A stretch of 64,000 bases of DNA from JBMNPT01 sp050943735 (GTDB taxonomy: Bacteria; Bacillota; Clostridia; Oscillospirales; RGIG577): the NCBI GenBank assembly GCA_050943735.1, contig JBMNPT010000001.1:226178-290177 (forward strand), written 5' to 3'. The notes below the pieces were generated by a model that was not told the DNA's origin, did not search any database, and saw only the letters and a program-made list of their open reading frames with translations. Of this stretch, positions 34,685 through 42,768 are shown in pieces. A program made the translations under genes and the position numbers. The stretch's first letter is position 1. Each line of letters starts with the position of its first letter.

Positions 34685-35476
34685 ATGGTGGAATTTTGTA
34701 GCCTGTTCAGTTCCAGTAGCGGCAACTGTGAATACCTGGCGGCCGACGGAGAGGGATTGCTCATCGACGCCGGAGCCAGCTGTAAGCAGATTCTGCAGGC
34801 GCTGGAGGGGGTGGGCGCATCGCCCCAGCGGATACGAGGGGTGCTGGTCACCCACGAACATATCGATCATGTAAAAGGGCTCAGCGTCTTATGCCGAAAA
34901 CTGCACATCCCGCTGTATGCCAACGAGCCAACCGCCCGCGCGCTGAACATTCCCAAGCTGGAATCGCTGGACGTGCGGGTGTTTTCCATGGAACGGCCTT
35001 TCTGGGTGGGAGAGGCGGAGGTGCATCCCTTTGCGCTGTCCCATGATTCCGCGGCGCCTGTAGGCTATCGGGTGGAGTTTCCCCGACAGGGCGTGCAGGT
35101 GGGAGTGGCCACCGATACCGGTTGTGTGACCCAGGAGATCCGACAGGGGCTCCAGGGGTGCGATGCGCTGCTGCTGGAGGCCAACCACGACCGCAATATG
35201 CTGATGAGCGGCGGTTACCCCTATTTTCTCAAGCGGCGGATTCTGTCCCAGCAGGGGCACCTGTGCAACGATGACTGTGGGGAACTAGCGGTCCAGCTGG
35301 TGGAGCAGGGAGCGCGGCATGTGGTGCTGGGGCATCTGAGCCGGGAAAACAACCTGCCGGAGATTGCCTATCTGGCGGTGAAGCAGCAGCTGGAAAAGGC
35401 GGGAGTTCGTCTGGAGGAAGACTGCACGCTGCAGGTGGCTCCCGACGCGGCGCCCAGCCGGATGATTCAGCTGTGA
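34685..35476 (+). CDS. walJ: MBL-fold hydrolase WalJ (YycJ)
   Basis: A 263-residue metallo-beta-lactamase-fold protein of the WalJ/YycJ type. Its start, FCSLFSSSSGNCEYL, is nearly diagnostic. The metal site HEHIDHVKG is near residue 60, and ATDTGCV, ANHDR and LGHLSRENN complete the fold. In Bacillus, YycJ is a predicted nuclease involved in coordinating cell division or DNA repair with the WalRK system. It begins one base after murA stops and is followed by rlmH after 15 bases, matching the walJ-rlmH arrangement common in Firmicutes. Ribosome site: AAAAGG. Confidence 0.93.
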   Translation: MVEFCSLFSSSSGNCEYLAADGEGLLIDAGASCKQILQALEGVGASPQRIRGVLVTHEHIDHVKGLSVLCRKLHIPLYANEPTARALNIPKLESLDVRVFSMERPFWVGEAEVHPFALSHDSAAPVGYRVEFPRQGVQVGVATDTGCVTQEIRQGLQGCDALLLEANHDRNMLMSGGYPYFLKRRILSQQGHLCNDDCGELAVQLVEQGARHVVLGHLSRENNLPEIAYLAVKQQLEKAGVRLEEDCTLQVAPDAAPSRMIQL

Positions 35477-35491
35477 CAGAGGGAGAAACGG

Positions 35492-35968
35492 ATGCAGAAC
35501 ATACAGGTGGTGTGCGTGGGCACACTCAAGGAACGCTATTGGCGGGAGGCCTGCCAGGAGTATGAAAAACGTCTGGGTGCCTATTGCCGGCTGCGGGTGA
35601 CCGAATTGCCTGAAGCCCGACTGGGCGGTGACCGGGAGGGCGAGATCCGCAAGGTGCTGCAGCGGGAGGGAGATGCCATGCTTCCGCTGATGGAGGGCGC
35701 CTATAACATTGCCCTGTGCATCGAGGGGAAACAGATGGACTCCCCGGCCCTGGCCGCCCGATTGGCGGAGGTGGCCCTGCAGGGGGGCAGTCGGGTCAAC
35801 TGTTTGATTGGGGGCAGCTATGGGCTGGATGAGCGGGTAAAGCAGCGCAGTCAGCTGCGTCTCAGCGTATCCCCCATGACCTTTCCCCATCAGCTGTTTC
35901 GGGTGATGCTGCTGGAACAGCTCTACCGGGCCTTTAGCATCAATGCCAATGGGAAATATCACAAATAG
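35492..35968 (+). CDS. rlmH: 23S rRNA (pseudouridine(1915)-N(3))-methyltransferase
   Basis: A 158-residue SPOUT methyltransferase that methylates pseudouridine 1915 in helix 69 of 23S rRNA. It has the family start VCVGTLKERYWREACQEYEKRL, the central LCIEGKQMDS, and the SAM-binding knot NCLIGGSYGLDERV near residue 106. The C-terminal LLLEQLYRAFSINANGKYHK motif is almost invariant in the family. A GGGAG ribosome site precedes the ATG. Length matches RlmH. Confidence 0.97.
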   Translation: MQNIQVVCVGTLKERYWREACQEYEKRLGAYCRLRVTELPEARLGGDREGEIRKVLQREGDAMLPLMEGAYNIALCIEGKQMDSPALAARLAEVALQGGSRVNCLIGGSYGLDERVKQRSQLRLSVSPMTFPHQLFRVMLLEQLYRAFSINANGKYHK

Positions 35969-35979
35969 GAGGAATGGAC

Positions 35980-36285
35980 GTGAGCCGGGCGCTTTCCAAG
36001 GAAAAGAAAAAAGAATTGCTGGAGCTGTATCAGCACCGTCAAAAGCGGCTGCGGCAGGCAGATATTGTGGCTGCGGCGGGATTGCTGGCGTTGGGTATCG
36101 GTCTGTTCTTCGGTGACGCGGGGGCCATGGCGGCAGCTTATGTAGCGGTATTGGTGTGCTGCGTGGTCAGCGTGGCTATGGTGGTGAAGTATTCCCGCTG
36201 TCCCTACTGCGGACGGTTTTGGCTGCGGCGCAATACCACCCACTGTAAAAAATGCGGGTTTCAGATCACCCGTTGGAAAGGATGA
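35980..36285 (+). CDS. Small membrane protein with C-terminal zinc ribbon
   Basis: A protein of about 101 residues. The N-terminus is strongly basic (SKEKKKELLELYQHRQKRLRQ), followed by two hydrophobic helices (about 26-66). A four-Cys zinc ribbon, CPYCG and CKKCG, ends the protein; the two CxxC pairs are separated by thirteen residues. The GTG at 35980 is preferred because GGAGG lies seven bases upstream; an ATG at 35974 is too close to the site. It overlaps or abuts the next gene. I recognise no named family; the role is unknown. Confidence 0.65.
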   Translation: MSRALSKEKKKELLELYQHRQKRLRQADIVAAAGLLALGIGLFFGDAGAMAAAYVAVLVCCVVSVAMVVKYSRCPYCGRFWLRRNTTHCKKCGFQITRWKG

Positions 36286-36290
36286 ATTCC

Positions 36291-36806
36291 ATGTTGGAGA
36301 TGAAACCTCTGCAGCCCCAGGACTATGACCGGGTAACTGAGATTTATAATTACTATATTTTGCACACCACAGTGACCAACGACACCGAAGCCAAGACGCC
36401 TCAGCAGATGCGCAAGCAGATCCCGCTGGGGGAAGAGGGGTATCACCCCTATGCCATGTGGTATGACGGCCAGTTGGCGGGGTATGTGTATCTGGCGCCC
36501 TACAGTCCCCGTAAGGCGTTTTTCCGCACCGCTACGGTGTCCATTTATCTGGACAAGCGGTTTGAGGGACGAAAGATCGGCACCAGCGCGCTGCGCTTTG
36601 TGGAGCAGGAGGCCCAAAAGGCGGGACTCCACAGCCTGATTGCCCATATCAACGGCAAAAATCGGCAGAGTATGGCGATTTTTGAAAAGACAGGCTTCCG
36701 CAGGGTGGGGGATATGGTGGAAGCGGGCTTCAAATTTGGGGAATTTCAGGACACCGCCATTTACCAGTACATCGTTCCCGATGGAGAGGGAGCCTATCAG
36801 AAATAA
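36291..36806 (+). CDS. GNAT family N-acetyltransferase
   Basis: A 171-residue acetyltransferase close in style to phosphinothricin acetyltransferases. MLEMKPLQPQDYDRVTEIYNYYI forms the first strand and helix, with a following Thr-Asn-Asp segment as in that family. ATVSIYLDKRFEGRKIGTSAL is the acetyl-CoA-binding motif A, with the R/Q-x-x-G-x-G/A variant. INGKNRQSMAIFEKTGFRRVG completes motif B. The ATG at 36291 follows AAAGG by nine bases. It is the last gene of the walJ-rlmH strand. The substrate cannot be deduced; a methionine-derivative or other small amine is typical. Confidence 0.88.
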   Translation: MLEMKPLQPQDYDRVTEIYNYYILHTTVTNDTEAKTPQQMRKQIPLGEEGYHPYAMWYDGQLAGYVYLAPYSPRKAFFRTATVSIYLDKRFEGRKIGTSALRFVEQEAQKAGLHSLIAHINGKNRQSMAIFEKTGFRRVGDMVEAGFKFGEFQDTAIYQYIVPDGEGAYQK

Positions 36807-36809
36807 AGC

Positions 36810-36839
36810 AAACGCCAGGCTTTGGGCCGGCGTTTTTTT
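36810..36839 (+). terminator. Terminator after the GNAT gene
   Basis: AAACGCC and GGC arms (36810-36820) fold with GCC and GGCGTT (36826-36834), one-base bulge, followed by a T run. Confidence 0.75.
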
Positions 36840-36874
36840 GCGCCTTTTTGCAGGGGGCAGGAAGCATTGGGCAG

Positions 36875-36907
36875 AAAAAAACACCCGTTCCCACAGGGAA
36901 CGGGTGT
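36875..36907 (-). terminator. Terminator of the leuACDB operon
   Basis: ACACCCGTTCCC (36881-36892) pairs with GGGAACGGGTGT (36896-36907), followed by seven T bases on the minus strand. Confidence 0.92.
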
Positions 36908-36923
36908 GGATTTGTGGAAAACT

Positions 36924-37994
36924 TTACAGCTGAGCCACCACCAGATCACCCATCTGACGGCAACCCACCAGAGTCATTCCATCGCTCATCATGTCGCCGG
37001 TGCGGTAGCCCGCATCCAGTACCCGGTTGACGGCGGCTTCGATGCAGTCCGCCTCGGCCGGCATGTCAAAGGAATAGCGCAGCATCATGGCGGCGGCCAG
37101 AATGGTGCCGATGGGGTTGGCCTTGTCCTGACCGGCAATGTCGGGGGCAGAGCCGTGGATGGGCTCGTACATGCCCCGGCTGGTGGCTCCCAGAGAAGAG
37201 GAGCCAATGGTGCCGATGGTGCCGGTGATCATGCTGGCCTCGTCCGAGAGGATGTCTCCAAACATGTTTTCGGTGAGAATCACGTCAAACTGGCTGGGCT
37301 TTTTGCACAGCTGCATGGCGGCGTTGTCCACATACATGTGGGTGACGGTCACTTCCGGGTACTCCTGGGCCACTCGATCCACCACCTTGCGCCACAGACG
37401 GCTGGTATCCAGCACGTTGGCCTTGTCCACACTGGTCACATGCTTGCGGCGCTTCATGGCGGTGTCAAAGGCCACCCGGGCAATCCGCTCAATCTCCTCT
37501 TCGGAGTAGGTCATGATGTCGGTGGCTACCGGCTGGCCATTTACCTCTTCGGTCTTGTGGGTGCCGAAGTAGATGCCGCCGGTCAGCTCCCGTACCACCA
37601 CAAAATCAATGCCTTCCTCCACAATGGAGGGTTTCAGCGGGCAGGCTTCCGCCAGCTGGGGGAAGAGCACCGCAGGGCGCAGATTGGCGTACAGCTGCAT
37701 TTTGCTGCGGATGCCCAGCAGGGCCTTTTCAGGCCGCTGGGGACCGGGCACGTGGTCCCACTTGGGGCCGCCCACCGCGCCCAGCAGCACGCTGTCACCG
37801 CTGAGACAGGCGTCCACAGTGGACTGGGGCAGACATTCGCCGCAGGCGTCAATGGCGCAGCCGCCTGCCAGTACTTCATTGTAGGTGAAGGTATGACCAA
37901 ATTTTTCAGCCACTCGATCCAGCACCCGCAGGGCCTGGGTGACGATTTCGGGTCCGATGCCGTCGCCTTTGATGACGGTGATGTTTTTGTTCAT
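36924..37994 (-). CDS. leuB: 3-isopropylmalate dehydrogenase
   Basis: This 356-residue enzyme oxidises and decarboxylates 3-isopropylmalate to 2-ketoisocaproate in leucine synthesis. Signatures: VIKGDGIGPEIV near the start, GAVGGPKWD near residue 72, FVVVRELTGGIYFG near residue 132 and the metal/NAD region NMFGDILSDEASMITGTIG near residue 240, with the HGSAPDIAGQDKANP motif near 275. The ATG at 37994 follows AGGAG by eight bases. It is the last gene of the leuACDB operon, 25 bases after leuD. Confidence 0.97.
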   Translation of the reverse strand: MNKNITVIKGDGIGPEIVTQALRVLDRVAEKFGHTFTYNEVLAGGCAIDACGECLPQSTVDACLSGDSVLLGAVGGPKWDHVPGPQRPEKALLGIRSKMQLYANLRPAVLFPQLAEACPLKPSIVEEGIDFVVVRELTGGIYFGTHKTEEVNGQPVATDIMTYSEEEIERIARVAFDTAMKRRKHVTSVDKANVLDTSRLWRKVVDRVAQEYPEVTVTHMYVDNAAMQLCKKPSQFDVILTENMFGDILSDEASMITGTIGTIGSSSLGATSRGMYEPIHGSAPDIAGQDKANPIGTILAAAMMLRYSFDMPAEADCIEAAVNRVLDAGYRTGDMMSDGMTLVGCRQMGDLVVAQL

Positions 37995-38019
37995 GGGTGT
38001 CACTCCTTTTGGTGGGGCC

Positions 38020-38505
38020 TCAGCCCTGCTTGATGGAATTCATATAGCCGCCGGCGTGGATGATTTCCTGGATGAACTCCGGGAAGGGCTGGGCCTGGTA
38101 GGTTTCACCCTTGGTGAGGTTGGTGATGATGCCGGTGTCGAAATCGATGGCCACCTCATCGCCGTCGGAAATGCCGTCGCTGGCGGCTTCACATTCCAGG
38201 ATGGGCAGGCCGATGTTGATGGAGTTGCGGTAGAAAATGCGGGCGAAGGTCTTGGCGATGACGCAGGAAATCCCGCTGGCCTTGATGGCGATGGGGGCGT
38301 GTTCCCGGCTGGAGCCGCAGCCGAAGTTCCAGCCGCCCACCATGATGTCGCCGGCCTGTACCTTGTGGATGAACTGGGTGTCGATGTCCTCCATGCAGTG
38401 GCTGGCCAGTTCCTTGGGGTCCTGGGTGGCCAGGTGACGGGCGGGGATGATCACGTCGGTGTCGATGTTGTCGCCGTACTTATGTACATGTCCTTTGGCA
38501 TTCAT
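38020..38505 (-). CDS. leuD: 3-isopropylmalate dehydratase small subunit
   Basis: The 161-residue small (swivelling) subunit of isopropylmalate isomerase, which works with LeuC to convert 2- to 3-isopropylmalate. It contains HKYGDNIDTDVIIPARHL near the start and the FGCGSSREHAPIAIKA motif near residue 54, followed by FARIFYRNSINIGLP. These are diagnostic for the LeuD family, and it has the short form (about 160 residues) typical of clostridia. AAAGGACTG is the ribosome site. It lies between leuC and leuB. Confidence 0.96.
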   Translation of the reverse strand: MNAKGHVHKYGDNIDTDVIIPARHLATQDPKELASHCMEDIDTQFIHKVQAGDIMVGGWNFGCGSSREHAPIAIKASGISCVIAKTFARIFYRNSINIGLPILECEAASDGISDGDEVAIDFDTGIITNLTKGETYQAQPFPEFIQEIIHAGGYMNSIKQG

Positions 38506-38531
38506 TGTCAGTCAGTCCTTTCTCTGGATGA

Positions 38532-39794
38532 TCACAGTACTTCTTCGGGGGCGGTGAGGCGGCCGGTGAGCGCCGAGGCGGCGGCCACTTCGGGGGAGGC
38601 CAGATAGATTTCACTGGTCACATGGCCCATACGGCCCACAAAGTTCCGGTTGGTGGTGGAAACACACTTTTCGCCCGCGGCCAGGATGCCCATATAACCG
38701 CCCAGGCAGGGACCACAGGTGGGGGTGGAAACCACACAGCCTGCGTCGATGAAGGCTTCCAGATACCCGGCCTTCAGGCAGTCCTTGTAGATCTGCTGGG
38801 TGGCGGGGATGACGATGCAGCGCACACCGTCGGCGATTTTTTTGCCGGCGATGATCTTGGCGGCGGCTTCGATGTCGGAGAACCGGCCGTTGGTGCAGCT
38901 GCCGATCACCACCTGATCGATGACCACTTCACCCCAGTTGTCGGGGGTGCGGGCGTTTTCGGGCAGATGGGGGAAGGCCACAGTGTGGGGCACTTCGGAG
39001 AGGTCAATGTCGATGACCTGGTCGTATACGGCGTCGGGGTCGGCGTGGTATTCGGTGTACTCACCTTGTACCCGGTCCTTCATGTACGCCCGGGTCACAT
39101 CGTCCACTTCCCAGATGCCGTTTTTGGCGCCTGCTTCAATGGCCATGTTGCTGATGCACAGACGGTCGTCCATGGAGAGGTTTTTCACGCCGTCGCCGGT
39201 GAATTCCATGGATTTGTACAGGGCGCCGTCCACGCCGATCTTACCGATGATGTGCAGGATGACATCCTTGCCGCTCACCAGAGGCCGCAGCTTGCCGGTG
39301 AGATTGAACTTGATGGCGGAGGGCACCTTGAACCACAGCTCGCCAGTGGCCATGCCCGCGGCCATGTCGGTGGAGCCCACGCCGGTGGAGAAGGCGCCCA
39401 GCGCACCGTAGGTACAGGTGTGGGAGTCGGCGCCGATGATCACGTCGCCGGCCTTTACGATGCCCTGTTCGGGCAGCAGAGCGTGTTCAATGCCCATTTT
39501 GCCGGCGTCATAGAAGTGGGTGATGCCGAACTTCTTGGCGAATTCCCGGCTTTGCTTGGCCTGGGTGGCCGCTTTGATGTCCTTGTTGGGCACAAAGTGG
39601 TCCATGACCAGGGAGATTTTGTTTTTGTCGAACACGTTGGTGAAGCCGTACTTTTCAAATTCGTTGATGGCCACCGGAGAGGTGATGTCGTTGCCCAGTA
39701 CCATGTCCAGCTTGGCTTTGATGAGCTGACCGGCTTCCACAGAGGGCAGGCCGGCGTGCTGGGCCAGGATTTTTTGCGTCATAGTCATTCCCAT
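38532..39794 (-). CDS. leuC: 3-isopropylmalate dehydratase large subunit
   Basis: The 420-residue large subunit of isopropylmalate isomerase, an aconitase-type enzyme that holds a [4Fe-4S] cluster. Seen are GADSHTCTYGALGAFSTGVGSTD near residue 120, the cluster cysteines in VIGSCTNGRFSD near residue 293 and in GCVVSTPTCGPCLGGYMG near residue 347. The length fits the short archaeal/clostridial LeuC type. AAAGGCGG precedes the ATG at 39794. It lies 26 bases upstream of leuD and 49 bases after leuA. Confidence 0.96.
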   Translation of the reverse strand: MGMTMTQKILAQHAGLPSVEAGQLIKAKLDMVLGNDITSPVAINEFEKYGFTNVFDKNKISLVMDHFVPNKDIKAATQAKQSREFAKKFGITHFYDAGKMGIEHALLPEQGIVKAGDVIIGADSHTCTYGALGAFSTGVGSTDMAAGMATGELWFKVPSAIKFNLTGKLRPLVSGKDVILHIIGKIGVDGALYKSMEFTGDGVKNLSMDDRLCISNMAIEAGAKNGIWEVDDVTRAYMKDRVQGEYTEYHADPDAVYDQVIDIDLSEVPHTVAFPHLPENARTPDNWGEVVIDQVVIGSCTNGRFSDIEAAAKIIAGKKIADGVRCIVIPATQQIYKDCLKAGYLEAFIDAGCVVSTPTCGPCLGGYMGILAAGEKCVSTTNRNFVGRMGHVTSEIYLASPEVAAASALTGRLTAPEEVL

Positions 39795-39843
39795 GGTAGT
39801 TCCGCCTTTCTTTTATATGAGTGATGGTTGGACTGAAAAAGGG

Positions 39844-41502
39844 TTACAGCATCCGGTTGATGGCGCTGAACAGCCCCATGATGGAAGCGGCGATGATGTC
39901 CTCGTGGACGCCTGCGCCCCATACCCGCTGACCGGCGTTGTTTTCCAAGCAGACGTAGGAGACAGCCTTGGAGGTGGTGCCGGTGGACAGCGCGTGTTCT
40001 TTATAGGTTTTGAGGGTGTAGGAAAGCCCCAGATTTTCCTTGATGGCATTGGAAACAGCATCCAGACGGCCGTTGCCCACTGCGGTGAAGTCCTTCTCCT
40101 GACCGTCCACCTCTACGGTGAGCACCACCTTGAAGTTTTCGCCCTTGCGCACAAAGTGGTAATCTTCCATTTTGAGATGGGTTTGCTGGTTGATGTACTG
40201 GGCATTGAATACTTCCAGTACTTCGCTGGGGGAGAGTTCCTTGTGCTGGTGGTCGGAGACGCTCTTGACGGCGTAGCCCACCTCTTCCCGCATCATGGGG
40301 GGCAGGTCGAAACCGAAGTTGTGTTCCAGAATGTAGCCGATGCCGCCCTTGCCGCTCTGGCTGTTGATGCGGATGACGTCGGTTTCGTATTCCCGGCCCA
40401 CGTCGTGGGGATCGATGGGCAGATAGGGCACCGTCCAGGTGGTGAGGCCCTTGTCTTCATGCCACTTCATACCCTTGGCGATGGCATCCTGGTGAGAGCC
40501 GGAGAAAGCGGCGAATACCAGCGCACCGCAGTAGGGCTGCCGTTCGTATACATGCATCCGGGTGACCCGTTCGTACAGCTCGCAGATGGAGGGCATGTCA
40601 GAGAAGTCCAGCTGTGGGTCCACGCCGTGGCTGTACATGTTCATGGCCAAGGTGATGATGTCCACATTGCCGGTGCGTTCCCCGTTGCCGAAGAGGGTGC
40701 CTTCCACCCGGTCGGCGCCGGCCAGAATGCCCAGCTCGGTGTCCGCTACACCGCAGCCCCGGTCATTGTGGGGGTGCAGGGAGACGATCACGTTTTCCCG
40801 GTATTTCATGTGCTTGCACATGTACTCAATCTGGCTGGCGTATACGTGGGGCATGCTCATTTCCACCGTTACCGGCAGGTTGATGATCACCTTCCAGTCT
40901 GGGCGGGGCTGCCATACATCCAGTACCGCGTTACACACTTCCAGAGCGTATTCCGGTTCGGTGCCGGTGAAGCTCTCAGGGGAGTATTCGAAGAGGAAGT
41001 TACCGTCGGTCTCTTCGGCCAGCTGTTTGAGCAGCTGGGCGCCTTCCACGGCGATCTGCTTGATCTCTTCTTTGGATTTTTTGAACACCTGCTCCCGCTG
41101 TGCCAGAGAGGTGGAGTTGTACACGTGAACGATGGCCCGGTGACAGCCTTCCAGGGCTTCAAAGGTCTTGCGGATGATGTGGGGGCGGGCCTGGGTGAGT
41201 ACCTGTACCGTCACATCCTCGGGGATGAGATGGTCGTCGATCAGCTTGCGCAGAAATTCATATTCGGTTTCGGAGGCGGCGGGGAAGCCCACTTCGATTT
41301 CCTTGAAGCCCACTTTGCACAGCAGCTGGAAAAACTCCACCTTTTCCTCCAGGCTCATGGGGATCATCAGGGACTGGTTGCCGTCCCGCAGGTCTACGCT
41401 GCACCAGATGGGTGCCCGATCGATGTATTCCTTGCGGGTCCAGTCCAGACAGGTTTCGGGGGGCATGAAATAGCCCCGGTGATACTTTTGATAGTTTTTC
41501 AT
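39844..41502 (-). CDS. leuA: 2-isopropylmalate synthase
   Basis: This 552-residue synthase condenses acetyl-CoA with 2-ketoisovalerate, the committed step of leucine synthesis. It is of the longer LeuA type 2: the start PPETCLDWTRKEYIDRAPIWCSVDLRDGNQ contains the metal-binding Asp and the catalytic Arg. SLHPHNDRGCGV near residue 248 provides the metal His pair. The C-terminal LeuA dimer domain (about 420-552) binds leucine for feedback inhibition. GAAAGGAG precedes the ATG. It is the first gene of the leu operon and is preceded by a T-box leader. Confidence 0.96.
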   Translation of the reverse strand: MKNYQKYHRGYFMPPETCLDWTRKEYIDRAPIWCSVDLRDGNQSLMIPMSLEEKVEFFQLLCKVGFKEIEVGFPAASETEYEFLRKLIDDHLIPEDVTVQVLTQARPHIIRKTFEALEGCHRAIVHVYNSTSLAQREQVFKKSKEEIKQIAVEGAQLLKQLAEETDGNFLFEYSPESFTGTEPEYALEVCNAVLDVWQPRPDWKVIINLPVTVEMSMPHVYASQIEYMCKHMKYRENVIVSLHPHNDRGCGVADTELGILAGADRVEGTLFGNGERTGNVDIITLAMNMYSHGVDPQLDFSDMPSICELYERVTRMHVYERQPYCGALVFAAFSGSHQDAIAKGMKWHEDKGLTTWTVPYLPIDPHDVGREYETDVIRINSQSGKGGIGYILEHNFGFDLPPMMREEVGYAVKSVSDHQHKELSPSEVLEVFNAQYINQQTHLKMEDYHFVRKGENFKVVLTVEVDGQEKDFTAVGNGRLDAVSNAIKENLGLSYTLKTYKEHALSTGTTSKAVSYVCLENNAGQRVWGAGVHEDIIAASIMGLFSAINRML

Positions 41503-41537
41503 GGAAAAGCTCCTTTCTGTGGGGATATCGGGGCAAC

Positions 41538-41842
41538 AAAAAAGCCTTCGCCTCTGCTGCCCGGGGGCAATGCAAGAGACGAAGGCTGCAAGTGCAGCTT
41601 CCGTGGTACCACTCTGCTTGATAAACCAAGGGTTTATCCACTCTGTAGATATCGGCGCACGGCGAATATCCTCTCTGAGATAACGGGGAGAAACCGTCCC
41701 GGCCTACTGCTCCTGGGAGGTTGGGCGGGCTGCTCGGGGGCCAGCTTTCATCCGATGCCGCGCTGTTTCACACCTGCCAACAGCTCTCTGAAGCGGAATG
41801 TGGATGACGTATTCCCCGTCAACGCATTTTCCTGTTGAATTG
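41538..41842 (-). promoter_or_regulatory. T-box leader of the leuACDB operon
   Basis: On the minus strand, a Stem I begins with GACGGGG (41820-41814), has an AGAGAGC/GGTGTGAAAC distal part and closes with CCCCGTT (41688-41682). The T-box sequence AGAGTGGTACCACGG is at 41615-41601, with TGGT (41611-41608) to pair the tRNA acceptor end. A terminator hairpin (GCCTTCG 41586-41580 with CGAAGGC 41550-41544) and T run follow. A CTC triplet at 41690-41688 in the expected specifier loop fits leucine, though the loop boundaries are my own folding. Uncharged tRNA-Leu would switch on leuACDB. Confidence 0.9.
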
Positions 41843-41847
41843 AAATT

Positions 41848-41876
41848 ATGATACTCCATTTTGCGCCGGTTGTCAA
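41848..41876 (-). promoter_or_regulatory. leuA promoter
   Basis: Minus-strand TTGACA (41876-41871) and TATCAT (41853-41848), 17-base spacer. Confidence 0.9.
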
Positions 41877-41929
41877 GCGGCAGACTGGCATTTTTGCGGG
41901 AAGAGGCTGGGGGAATGGCGGGGAAACAA

Positions 41930-41958
41930 TTGACAGGCCCACCCGGAAATGCTACAAT
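41930..41958 (+). promoter_or_regulatory. tRNA-Leu promoter
   Basis: TTGACA (41930-41935) and TACAAT (41953-41958), 17-base spacer. Confidence 0.92.
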
Positions 41959-41976
41959 ATTTTAGCAAGTTGTCAC

Positions 41977-42065
41977 GCCGGCGTGGCGGAACTGGCAGAC
42001 GCCCGGGACTTAAAATCCCGTGGGTAGTAATACCCGTACCGGTTCGATCCCGGTCGCCGGCACCA
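41977..42065 (+). tRNA. tRNA-Leu (anticodon UAA)
   Basis: The acceptor stem GCCGGCG (41977-41983) pairs with CGCCGGC (42055-42061), followed by the discriminator A and an encoded CCA. The anticodon stem CGGGA/TCCCG encloses the loop CTTAAAA, giving anticodon TAA. A long variable arm (TGGGTAGTAATACCCG) marks a class II tRNA, and GGTTCGATCC is the T arm. Its strong promoter faces away from the leu operon T-box leader, 55 bases between -35 boxes. It reads UUA codons. Confidence 0.97.
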
Positions 42066-42070
42066 AAAAA

Positions 42071-42104
42071 CGGAGCAAACGAATTTCGTTTGCTCCGTTT
42101 TTTT
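42071..42104. terminator. Bidirectional terminator between tRNA-Leu and the RpiB-like gene
   Basis: CGGAGCAAACG (42071-42081) pairs with CGTTTGCTCCG (42087-42097), with A run and T run flanks. Confidence 0.9.
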
Positions 42105-42588
42105 ATGTTTCGGGGTGATACAGTTTTTTCTCCAGCTGTTTGAAATTGTCAATGAGGTTGGTCTGGTACACCTGGCGTTCGGGAGTCATGCCCTGCATAA
42201 AGTCAGTGGACAAAAAGGCGTCTACCATTTCAAAGGCCATGGCGGAGCCAATCATGCGCTGCCCCATGGTGAGCACGTTGCAGTCGTTGATGATGCGGCA
42301 GTATTTGGCGGAGTAGACGCTCTCGGAAACGATGGCGTAAATGCCTTCGAATTTGTTGGCCAGGATGCACATGCCGGCGCCGCTGCTGCAGAAGAGAATT
42401 CCCTTTTCCGCGCGGCCGCTTTGAATCTCCCGGATGACGGCGCAGCAGCCTTCATAGAAGGGAACTCCGGGCTGATCGGGAGCCTGCTGGCCCCAGTCGG
42501 TCACTTGATGGCCCTGTTCTAACAGGTAAAGGCGCACACTTTCCTTCAAATCAAATCCTGCTTTGTCTGATGCCATGGCGATGTTCAT
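42103..42588 (-). CDS. RpiB/LacA/LacB family sugar-phosphate isomerase
   Basis: A 161-residue isomerase of the RpiB/LacAB family. The start MNIAMASDKAGFDLKESVRLYL is standard. The phosphate and active-site region, GILFCSSGAGMCILANKFEGI, has Cys at the catalytic-base position of RpiB but CSSGAG instead of CGTGIG. HNDANVLTLG is replaced by INDCNVLTMG. Such divergence is seen in members acting on other sugar phosphates, for example erythrulose or galactose 6-phosphates. The ATG at 42588 follows AAAGGAAG. It has its own promoter with a perfect palindrome between -35 and -10, and a leader motif shared with the gntR and TRAP operons. I infer a role in the same catabolic system. Confidence 0.85.
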   Translation of the reverse strand: MNIAMASDKAGFDLKESVRLYLLEQGHQVTDWGQQAPDQPGVPFYEGCCAVIREIQSGRAEKGILFCSSGAGMCILANKFEGIYAIVSESVYSAKYCRIINDCNVLTMGQRMIGSAMAFEMVDAFLSTDFMQGMTPERQVYQTNLIDNFKQLEKKLYHPET

Positions 42589-42656
42589 ATGAAACTTCCT
42601 TTCTGTAGTAAGAATGACAAAGGGAAGGGCGGTAATCTGCAAACCATACATATGAT

Positions 42657-42669
42657 GTCTGAAAATCAT
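42657..42669 (-). promoter_or_regulatory. Shared 13-base element, site 1 (RpiB-like gene leader)
   Basis: Minus strand ATGATTTTCAGAC, identical to the copy before gntR. It lies around the expected transcription start, within a larger ATATGAT-N8-ATCATAT inverted repeat (42650-42671). Confidence 0.55.
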
Positions 42670-42675
42670 ATTTTT

Positions 42676-42704
42676 AGTATGGAACGGCGCCGTTCATTTG
42701 TCAA
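42676..42704 (-). promoter_or_regulatory. Promoter of the RpiB-like gene with internal palindrome
   Basis: Minus-strand TTGACA (42704-42699) and CATACT (42681-42676), 17-base spacer. The spacer contains GAACGGCGCCGTTC (42682-42695), a perfect 14-bp palindrome, which is an ideal operator position. Confidence 0.75.
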
Positions 42705-42721
42705 GGGGAAGCCATTTTTTT

Positions 42722-42765
42722 AATAAAAAAATAAATGCACACAGGTTTTGTTCCTGTGTGCATTT
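42722..42765 (-). terminator. gntR terminator
   Basis: AAATGCACACAGG (42733-42745) pairs with CCTGTGTGCATTT (42753-42765), loop of 7; T run on the minus strand. Confidence 0.9.
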
Positions 42766-42768
42766 GGA

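Noticed and set aside
39793..41838. A 681-codon plus-strand frame across leuA and its T-box
   Set aside because: It overlaps the complete leuA gene and a structured leader; no domain or ribosome site.
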